Below, one piece after another: positions 1 through 5,259 of a DNA stretch of 6,198 nucleotides. The notes below the pieces were generated by a model. It saw only the letters and a program-made list of their open reading frames with translations, made no database searches and was not told where the DNA came from. The number at the start of each line of letters is the position of its first letter. Within the stretch, counting starts at the first letter, position 1. The stretch spans positions 1 through 6,198 of the forward strand of contig CAZNER010000106.1 of the NCBI GenBank assembly GCA_964572065.1. Direction: 5' to 3'. The translations under genes were made by a program, and so were the position numbers. This DNA is from CAZNER01 sp964572065. Its GTDB lineage: Bacteria > Patescibacteriota > Dojkabacteria > JAHIVN01.

Positions 1-49
1 GAATTATTTTAAACATAATTTATTATTCTGCTTAAAAATCTTTCAAATT

Positions 50-1432
50 CTAGTACCCATATTCTTCTAATAAAGACTCATAATCAATATTTTCATCGTA
101 ACTATAATCATTGACATCATAAGTAAAATCTCCAAATAATTCGTCTAAAGTATGGTATTCAGTTGGTGCTTCAATCTCAACATCAACATTATAATCCCAT
201 AATTCAATAACTATATCATAAGTTACATCGGTCTCTTCAATATACACTCTAATCTTATGTACTTTTTCACTATCTTTGCCAAGACAAACAACTAGCTCCA
301 TATTTTCAAGATCTTCAACAATCTCATTAATTTCCTCTTCAGTATATTCCTCTTCATATATCTCATTATATCTAATTAATAAATCCTTCATTTCTTCTTG
401 ATTCCAATGCATTTTTACACACTCGCAGTTATTTCCTTCTACATCTTCATTATCAAGAATTTCAGCATTTTTAACAACTACATCATCTGTTACAAATTCC
501 ATTAATTTATCTATATCTTCTTCGGTTATCTCATCTTCTTCTGTTTTATAAGCAAAATTCTCATCTTCCTCTTCTGCTCCCCCAAACATCTCATCTACAT
601 CTTCTACATCACTTGGTTCAATATAGATCCATTTTTCGCTAAATGAACCCAAATATATATCTAACATTGAAGATAGAGAAGTGAATCTTACATATGCATC
701 TTCTCCAATAATTCTACAATCACCTTCTATATCCATATCAGTATCTTCATAATCGGTATCAATAATAAAAGAGGTCTCCATCTTTTCACCTCCCACTTCA
801 GTAAAATCCATAGCTCCATCTAATGTCATAGCAAAACTATCATACTCTGAAACCTCTGTTAAAGGAGTAATTTCAAAATCTATACTATACTTCAAGCTAT
901 CAACAGATTCATAATCTTCTATAAATTCATTAATATACTCTTCAGATATAGCATTCTCTGTAAAAGATGAAGCTAAACTTTCATCTTTCATCATAAAGGG
1001 CATCAAATTTCCTATTAGAGTTGATGCTGCTTTTTCGGTTGCTTTAGATGCTTCAGTTTTTGGATCAGCTATTAGCTCTGTAATCTTATCAACTATATTT
1101 GAAATTATAGGTATTTCTGTATCTGTATAATATGCATAAACACCAAGTCCTCCTATTGCTAATATTATTAGAGCTATAATGCTGCAACAACATGCACACA
1201 TCAAACCTCTTTTCCTGCCTTTTGTTTTTTCCGGTGGATCTAAAACAGTTGGATCTCTTTTAGGTTGAACATTTGGAGCCGCAGCCTGTTGAGTACTCTT
1301 TTGTGATTGTTGGTTTTGGATATTCTGCTTCTGAGACTGAGTATTAACATTAGAAGCTTGTGATTGATTATTACTTTGAACTTCTTTATCTTGTGCTAGT
1401 GGAACTGGAGCACCTTGTGTATTATTTTGCAT
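50..1432 (-). CDS. Membrane-anchored acidic surface protein with Gln/Asn-rich cytoplasmic tail, function unknown
   Basis: Seen in the 460-residue product: a low-complexity N-terminus rich in Gln, Asn and Ser (1-50), a proline-containing linker, a basic patch KTKGRKR (70-75), and one membrane helix (about 77-101) that opens with four cysteines at 79, 81, 82 and 83. By the positive-inside rule the N-terminus is cytoplasmic and residues 102-460 are outside. The outer part is extremely rich in Glu and Asp, with a helical start (110-180), then strands that include DGAMDF, AYVRF and EKWIYIEPSD (267-275). This pattern recalls lipoprotein-like domains of the LppX/DUF6612 kind, but I cannot confirm that. 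Further clusters are EEEDE near 287-291 and a Glu-rich helix (355-378). The last 23 residues hold six tyrosines. There is no lipobox. The ATG start is the first in frame and gives the complete tail. It follows aspS by 61 nt with its own promoter. A role in the cell envelope is inferred from topology only. Confidence 0.85.
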   Translation of the reverse strand: MQNNTQGAPVPLAQDKEVQSNNQSQASNVNTQSQKQNIQNQQSQKSTQQAAAPNVQPKRDPTVLDPPEKTKGRKRGLMCACCCSIIALIILAIGGLGVYAYYTDTEIPIISNIVDKITELIADPKTEASKATEKAASTLIGNLMPFMMKDESLASSFTENAISEEYINEFIEDYESVDSLKYSIDFEITPLTEVSEYDSFAMTLDGAMDFTEVGGEKMETSFIIDTDYEDTDMDIEGDCRIIGEDAYVRFTSLSSMLDIYLGSFSEKWIYIEPSDVEDVDEMFGGAEEEDENFAYKTEEDEITEEDIDKLMEFVTDDVVVKNAEILDNEDVEGNNCECVKMHWNQEEMKDLLIRYNEIYEEEYTEEEINEIVEDLENMELVVCLGKDSEKVHKIRVYIEETDVTYDIVIELWDYNVDVEIEAPTEYHTLDELFGDFTYDVNDYSYDENIDYESLLEEYGY

Positions 1433-1462
1433 CTTATTAAATTTTAAAAGTTAACTTGAAAT

Positions 1463-1491
1463 AGTATATAATTCAATAAATTTAAAAGCAA
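1463..1491 (-). promoter_or_regulatory. Sigma70-like promoter of the acidic surface protein gene
   Basis: TTGCTT (1486-1491) and TATACT (1463-1468, 5 of 6 to consensus) are separated by exactly 17 nt, starting 2 nt after the aspS stop. The predicted transcript start near 1456 gives a leader of about 24 nt without a Shine-Dalgarno site. No terminator separates aspS from this gene, so read-through from aspS is also possible. Confidence 0.5.
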
Positions 1492-1493
1492 AT

Positions 1494-2795
1494 TTATGGT
1501 GACAATCTCTCTACATCTCTAGGAAATAATGTTGCTTCCCTGACATTTTTAAAATTAAATATTTTTTGAGTCATTCTTTCCAGTCCAAATGAAAAACCAG
1601 CTTCTGGAGGCATACCATATTTAAATGCTTGAAGATAACCTTTATATTTTTCCTCTTTTAGATTAAGTTTTTTCATATTTTCAACAAGTTTGTCATACTT
1701 TTCAATTCTCACAGTTCCAGAAAGCCATTCTATACCGCGGCACAATAAATCATAACTTAAGGATTCATCAGTATTATCCTTATCATTCCATGTATAGAAG
1801 TTTTTATCTTTATAGAAATGTGTAACCCAAACAAGATCACTTCCATATTCTTCTTTTATTATTTTGCAAATCTCTCTTTCATCTTCTGGATCCAAATCTA
1901 ATTTCCTTTTTGATGTTTTACCCGTCTTCTTCTCAATAATTTTCAAGACTTCTTTAATCTTAATCTCCGGTATCCCATCTTTGGGAATTTCAGGTAATTC
2001 TGCTTTATTTAATTCTAATTCTTTCTCATTTTCCTTTTTAATTGCGCCAAAAACATCATTAACTACCTTTTCACATACTTTAAAAACCTGATGATAATCG
2101 TTAACAAAGGCCATTTCCGCATCCATATGTGTCAACTCAGTCAAATGCCTTGATGTGTGATGTTTCTCTGCTCTAAATACTGGTGTAATTGTAAATACTC
2201 TTTCAAAAGCTCCTATCATAATCTGTTTGTATATTTGAGGGCTCTGGCAAAGATATGCTTTTTTATTGAAATACTTAACCTCAAACACATCAGCACCGCT
2301 TTCTGATGCAGCTTCCATTAAAACAGGGTTTCTAAATTCAATAAAATCCTGCTTTCTTAGACTTTCTCTAAATGCTTTTAAGATTGTTGCTTGAACCTTA
2401 AAAACCGCTTGAAGTTTTCTATTTCTAATTGTAATAGGACGGTAATCTAATATAGTATCAAAATTTGCAAAAATATCTTCTTTGTTATATTCGACAGGTG
2501 GTATATACTTTACTGGTGTAATAATAGTAATCTTCGGTTCTATTATCTCAATACCTAAATCAGTCTGCCCTGATTTTTGCACTTTTCCAGTAATCTCCAA
2601 AACTGTACCTACCTGCATATCTTTGATCTTCTTTAATTCCTTTTGATCTTCAATTACAATTTGTATATATCCTTTTCTATCACGAAGTATTAAAAAATTA
2701 ATCTTTCCTAATTCTCTCAGCTGATTCATCCATCCTTTAACCAGAACTTTCTCGCCAATTTTCTTTTTGCACTGTTTTGATAATATTCTTTTCAT
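1494..2795 (-). CDS. aspS: Aspartyl-tRNA synthetase, archaeal-type (probably aspartate--tRNA(Asp/Asn) ligase)
   Basis: This class IIb synthetase loads aspartate onto tRNA-Asp and, in nondiscriminating forms, also onto tRNA-Asn, which GatCAB then amidates. Seen in the 433-residue product: an N-terminal OB-fold for the anticodon (about 17-90, with VLVKGW and INFLILRDR), YLCQSPQIYKQIM (181-193) in the catalytic core, motif 2 from FRAE (207-210) with HHTSRHLTE (212-220) and MDAEMAF (224-230), and motif 3 FGLERM (403-408), then FPRDVERLSP at the C-terminus. There is no large bacterial GAD insertion; typical bacterial AspRS is near 590 residues, so this is the archaeal/short type also present in some bacteria. 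Residues 252-300 are Lys/Glu-rich. The ATG gives a normal N-terminus; no Shine-Dalgarno site precedes it. A T-box element lies in its leader (2840-2921), so it should be induced when the matching tRNA is uncharged. The gene is intact with all catalytic motifs. Confidence 0.93.
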   Translation of the reverse strand: MKRILSKQCKKKIGEKVLVKGWMNQLRELGKINFLILRDRKGYIQIVIEDQKELKKIKDMQVGTVLEITGKVQKSGQTDLGIEIIEPKITIITPVKYIPPVEYNKEDIFANFDTILDYRPITIRNRKLQAVFKVQATILKAFRESLRKQDFIEFRNPVLMEAASESGADVFEVKYFNKKAYLCQSPQIYKQIMIGAFERVFTITPVFRAEKHHTSRHLTELTHMDAEMAFVNDYHQVFKVCEKVVNDVFGAIKKENEKELELNKAELPEIPKDGIPEIKIKEVLKIIEKKTGKTSKRKLDLDPEDEREICKIIKEEYGSDLVWVTHFYKDKNFYTWNDKDNTDESLSYDLLCRGIEWLSGTVRIEKYDKLVENMKKLNLKEEKYKGYLQAFKYGMPPEAGFSFGLERMTQKIFNFKNVREATLFPRDVERLSP

Positions 2796-2811
2796 GATAA
2801 TACTTTAAAAT

Positions 2812-2841
2812 TATATATTAAATATTTTATTTTAAAATCAA
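2812..2841 (-). promoter_or_regulatory. Possible secondary aspS promoter after the terminator
   Basis: TTGATT (2836-2841) is 18 nt from TATATA (2812-2817), and aspS begins 16 nt after the latter. The -35 box overlaps the end of the terminator U-tract. If it is real, it would give a basal aspS transcript free of T-box control. The match is poor in an almost pure A/T stretch, so chance is likely. Confidence 0.2.
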
Positions 2842-2900
2842 TAAAAATAAAAGGTCCTTATCTAAATACCATAATTATAGTACTTAAGAAAGGACCCTTT
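2840..2900 (-). terminator. Intrinsic terminator of the aspS T-box leader
   Basis: Positions 2890-2900 (AAAGGGTCCTT) pair fully with 2849-2859 (AAGGACCTTTT), 11 bp with one G-U. After a 2x2 mismatch the stem continues for about 11 more pairs (three G-U) to a small loop near 2874. A U-rich tail follows (2840-2852, TTTTATTTTTATT). The 5' arm shares bases 2889-2900 with the antiterminator. When the matching tRNA is charged, this hairpin should stop transcription before aspS. It would also end transcripts of the cysS and 199-residue genes. Confidence 0.85.
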
Positions 2901-2921
2901 AATCAGGCGGTGCCACCTTTT
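2889..2921 (-). promoter_or_regulatory. T-box riboswitch antiterminator controlling aspS
   Basis: AAGGTGGCACCGCC (2906-2919) matches the T-box consensus AGGGTGGNACCGCG at 12 of 14 positions. The expected antiterminator folds from it: helix A1 pairs AAAGG (2916-2920) with CCTTT (2889-2893); a seven-nucleotide bulge TGGCACC (2909-2915) follows; helix A2 pairs GCC (2906-2908) with GGT (2894-2896), one pair being G-U. In known T-boxes the UGGN of the bulge binds the NCCA end of an uncharged tRNA, which stabilises this form and lets transcription continue. Here N is C, so the tRNA should carry discriminator base G, as tRNA-Asp and tRNA-Asn do. The 3' strand overlaps the 5' arm of the terminator, so the two forms exclude each other. 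The upstream stem I with its specifier codon is not recognised. Confidence 0.85.
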
Positions 2922-2924
2922 ATT

Positions 2925-2937
2925 CTGAAAAACTCAG
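2925..2937 (-). promoter_or_regulatory. Small hairpin just 5' of the T-box (stem III-like)
   Basis: CTGA (2934-2937) and TCAG (2925-2928) pair around a 5-nt loop, ending 3 nt before the antiterminator. In T-box leaders a stem III stands at exactly this place. An alternative pairing of AGTTTTT (2928-2934) with AAAAACT (2957-2963) would compete with it. Assignment rests on position and pairing only. Confidence 0.45.
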
Positions 2938-2978
2938 CACTCGTTATAATTTATTAAGTTTTTTATCACTTTAATTCT

Positions 2979-3002
2979 GCAGTGTTTTCACTTGTTCACT
3001 GC
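2979..3002 (-). repeat. Hairpin GCAGTG/CACTGC over the stop codon of the 199-residue gene
   Basis: A perfect 6-bp inverted repeat (2997-3002 with 2979-2984) encloses a 12-nt loop. Its 5' arm contains the first two bases of the TGA stop. A direct repeat of ACAAGTGA with a 15-nt period (3003-3010 and 2988-2995) overlaps it. There is no U-tract, so it is not an intrinsic terminator. It could be an upstream structural element of the T-box leader or may be accidental. Confidence 0.4.
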
Positions 3003-3595
3003 TCACTTGTATTTCTTAATGCTGTATTTTCATGTATCTGTATATCACGCATACGAACAACTCCATTATCAGCATAAATTTCAAATATAAATTCGATAAA
3101 ACAATAATCAGTAGAAGCTAATAAATCGGCATTTCCGGTGCCTAACTGTTTACTTAGTTTAAGGAGATATGTCCTCTTAGTAGAATCATTTCTTAAACCA
3201 AATATCTGTATGAATCCCACCCTTAACTCATGAATTCCTTCATTTGGAATAGTTAATCTAAAACTACCACTAGAAGAAGCATAACATCTACCATTTGTAA
3301 AAGACTGAGCTAAATTATCTGGAATATATAATAGATTGAAATTTCCATCATAGAATACATATGGTAAATTATCTAAATGCCTTCGTTTAATTTCTACCGT
3401 TACTTCACCTTTATACATATCATGTGGCAAAATTTCTATCTCTAATTTAATCAATTGAAAAAGTCGTCTCAAAGCTTCTGTAGTATTCCCAGTTTCTACA
3501 ACTGAATCCCAATTTAAATTCAAAGACCTTTGGTCATCTAAAGCTATATTTCTATTCTCAAATCCAGGACCAGCTATTTTAGTTGTTTCAGACAT
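2996..3595 (-). CDS. Hypothetical protein, 199 residues, probably beta-rich and soluble
   Basis: I do not recognise this protein. It has no signal peptide, membrane segment or cysteine cluster (C104 and C165 only). The N-terminal 30 residues are polar and likely loose. Residues 36-56 look like an amphipathic helix (TGNTTEALRRLFQLIKLEIE). From about 64 on, short strands alternate with turns rich in Gly, Asn and Asp (VTVEIKRR, YVFYDG, LLYIPD, SFRLTIP, ELRVGFIQIFGL, FIEFIFEIY), which suggests a beta-sandwich or similar fold. The first ATG is used; no Shine-Dalgarno site precedes it, only A/T. It starts 39 nt after the cysS stop, so it may be co-transcribed with cysS, and it ends 75 nt before the T-box core of aspS. 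Composition and even amino-acid use argue for a real gene. It is the only gene here ending in TGA; the same frame continues nine codons to a tandem TGA TAA at 2963-2968. Confidence 0.75.
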   Translation of the reverse strand: MSETTKIAGPGFENRNIALDDQRSLNLNWDSVVETGNTTEALRRLFQLIKLEIEILPHDMYKGEVTVEIKRRHLDNLPYVFYDGNFNLLYIPDNLAQSFTNGRCYASSSGSFRLTIPNEGIHELRVGFIQIFGLRNDSTKRTYLLKLSKQLGTGNADLLASTDYCFIEFIFEIYADNGVVRMRDIQIHENTALRNTSEQ

Positions 3596-3634
3596 TTTAT
3601 AAAAAAATATAATATATTATTATCTATGTTTTCT

Positions 3635-5203
3635 TTAAATATCATAAAACGAATCTTTTAATTCCCATTTTGTAATTCCTTTCCTATCTTCAACTATAAC
3701 ATTATACCTCTTTTTTAATTCATCTCTCAAATCATCAGCTCTTTTCCAATCTTTATTTTTTCTTGCATCTTCTCTTTTCTTTATCAATTCTTCGATTTTC
3801 TTTTTAATCTTATCACTAATTTTATCTTTACCTCTCTTAATAAATTTTAATCTTAAACCAAAAACTCTATCAAAATCCAATATTGTATAATATTTTTTAA
3901 TATCATCTTCATCAGATTTTACTAAGTCCCACATTACCGCAATAGCTTTAGGAATATTTATATCATTTTCAAGTGCTTTAATAAACCTTTGTTTCCATTC
4001 TACAAGTATCCCCTTCTTTTTAGAGTTTTTACTCATCATTTCATAATCGTTAAACATCCGCTTATCGCTTTCCGCTTCTTGTCTAGTATTGATTAATAAT
4101 CCTTTAATCTCATTAATTAACTTTTCCCTCGCATTTCTAGCACTTTCCAAATTTTTCCATGAAAAATTTTGTTTAGTTCTATAATGTGCCTGCAAATAAA
4201 AATATTTTAAATCTAAAGGATCAAAACCTTTCTTCTCAATATCTGCTAAAGTATAAGCATTACCAAGACTTTTACCCATTCTTCCTCCATCAACAGTTAA
4301 AAAAGCATTATGCATCCAGTAATTTGCCATAGGTTTGCCAAAAGCTGATTCAGATTGAGCCATCTCAGATGGATGATGAACCTTAATATGATCCTCTCCT
4401 CCAGTATGTATATCAAAAGGTTGCCCAAGAAATTCTCTGCTCATCGCGCTGCACTCTATATGCCAACCGGGATATCCTTTACCCCACGGGCTATCCCACT
4501 GCATCTCATGTTTCGGCTGATTTAACTGCCAAAGACGAAAATCAGCTTGATGTTTTCTATCAGGATCATCTTTATAAGCTCTTTCCCCAGCCTGCATATC
4601 TTCAAAACTCTGCCCTGTCAAATCTTCATATTTGGAAAATTTCTTAATATCAAAATAAACAGCTTCTTTTGTTTTATATGTATATCCTTTTTCTTCTAAC
4701 TTCTTTATTAAATCTATTTGTTCTTTAACATATTCAGTAGCTCTAGGTAGATGATGAGGCTTCAATATATTAAGTTTTCCAAAACTACTGCTAGGATAAT
4801 TTTTATTATTCTTATCATAATCTTTCCCAAATGTAGAATTTATATATTTCTGGGCAACATCCCAAACTGTTATACCTTCTCGTTTTGCTGCTTTTTCCAT
4901 ACGATCAAGACCATCCTCTGTATCAGTAATTTCTATTTTCTTACCTGTTTTCTTTATCATCTCTTTCTGTAAATCAGAAAGTGTTAAATGCCCAACATCT
5001 GTTATATTCATTACCTGAGTAACTTTATATCCCAAATATTCAAATGATCTTCTAAGTAAATCTTCAAAAACATATGCCCGTAAATTTCCAATTGTTACAT
5101 AATCATATACTGTCGGTCCGCAGTTATACATACCAACCTTTCCTTTCTTTATAGGCTCATATGGAATAAGTTTCTTTTTATATGTATGGTAGAGTTTTAG
5201 CAT
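3635..5203 (-). CDS. cysS: Cysteinyl-tRNA synthetase (CysRS)
   Basis: This class I synthetase activates cysteine with ATP and loads it onto tRNA-Cys in the cytoplasm. Seen: the zinc ligands C28 (in NCGPTVYD), C251 (in GWHIECSAM), H276 and E280 (in VHHPSE), matching the Cys-Cys-His-Glu set of the family; MNITDVGH (65-72); the class I signature at 37-40, which reads TIGN instead of HIGH/HIGN; and the KMSKS loop, which reads RMGKS (308-312) followed by LGN. A helical DALR-type region follows (about 350-455), then a complete C-terminal block with AD.LRDEL and a closing ITKW (463-514). At 522 residues it is longer than the usual 460 or so; the extra length lies mainly in a Lys/Asn-rich insertion around 120-150. 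The ATG start places Cys28 exactly as in E. coli CysRS. It lies 47 nt after the cysteine synthase gene and 39 nt before the 199-residue gene. The identification is secure; the signature changes are discussed as a finding. Confidence 0.96.
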   Translation of the reverse strand: MLKLYHTYKKKLIPYEPIKKGKVGMYNCGPTVYDYVTIGNLRAYVFEDLLRRSFEYLGYKVTQVMNITDVGHLTLSDLQKEMIKKTGKKIEITDTEDGLDRMEKAAKREGITVWDVAQKYINSTFGKDYDKNNKNYPSSSFGKLNILKPHHLPRATEYVKEQIDLIKKLEEKGYTYKTKEAVYFDIKKFSKYEDLTGQSFEDMQAGERAYKDDPDRKHQADFRLWQLNQPKHEMQWDSPWGKGYPGWHIECSAMSREFLGQPFDIHTGGEDHIKVHHPSEMAQSESAFGKPMANYWMHNAFLTVDGGRMGKSLGNAYTLADIEKKGFDPLDLKYFYLQAHYRTKQNFSWKNLESARNAREKLINEIKGLLINTRQEAESDKRMFNDYEMMSKNSKKKGILVEWKQRFIKALENDINIPKAIAVMWDLVKSDEDDIKKYYTILDFDRVFGLRLKFIKRGKDKISDKIKKKIEELIKKREDARKNKDWKRADDLRDELKKRYNVIVEDRKGITKWELKDSFYDI

Positions 5204-5214
5204 AATAAATACAT
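5197..5214 (-). CDS. Possible five-codon leader peptide (MYLLC) overlapping the cysS start
   Basis: ATG TAT TTA TTA TGC TAA begins 11 nt before the cysS ATG in another frame and stops three codon positions into it. It is preceded at a good distance (9 nt) by AAAGGA (5224-5229), the only Shine-Dalgarno-like string found before any start in this window; that string is 20 nt from the cysS ATG itself, which is too far. The last sense codon is for cysteine, the amino acid that CysRS uses. Five codons can easily arise by chance in A/T-rich DNA, so this is a hypothesis only. Confidence 0.2.
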   Translation of the reverse strand: MYLLC

Positions 5215-5231
5215 TTAAATTTATCCTTTAT

Positions 5232-5259
5232 TTTATACTAGAATTAAAAATTATTCCAA
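5232..5259 (-). promoter_or_regulatory. Candidate sigma70-like promoter for cysS
   Basis: TTGGAA (5254-5259) is separated by 16 nt from TATAAA (5232-5237), just before cysS; the -35 box lies in the last codons of the cysteine synthase gene. The match is fair (4 of 6 and 5 of 6), but the region is A/T-rich. The predicted transcription start (about 5225) would leave a leader of only about 22 nt and would cut off the AAAGGA at 5224-5229. Read-through from the upstream gene is an equally good explanation for cysS expression. Confidence 0.35.

Noticed and set aside
1..49. Terminator after the acidic surface protein gene
   Set aside because: The 49 nt after its stop contain only A/T-rich sequence with no GC-bearing hairpin or U-tract; any terminator lies outside the window.
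1864..2091. 75-codon open frame on the plus strand
   Set aside because: It lies wholly antisense to aspS, in the part encoding the Lys/Glu-rich segment, and its Ser/Phe/Leu-rich product is what the complement of such codons gives. No promoter or start signal is seen.
2963..2998. UGA read as glycine (genetic code 25, known in Gracilibacteria and SR1)
   Set aside because: The 199-residue gene could be extended this way to the TAA at 2963-2965, but the other four genes contain no in-frame TGA at all over about 1700 codons with many glycines, so a genome-wide recoding is unlikely.
4751..4972. 73-codon open frame on the plus strand, hydrophobic product
   Set aside because: It is antisense to cysS; the Ile/Phe richness mirrors Lys/Asn/Glu codons on the other strand.
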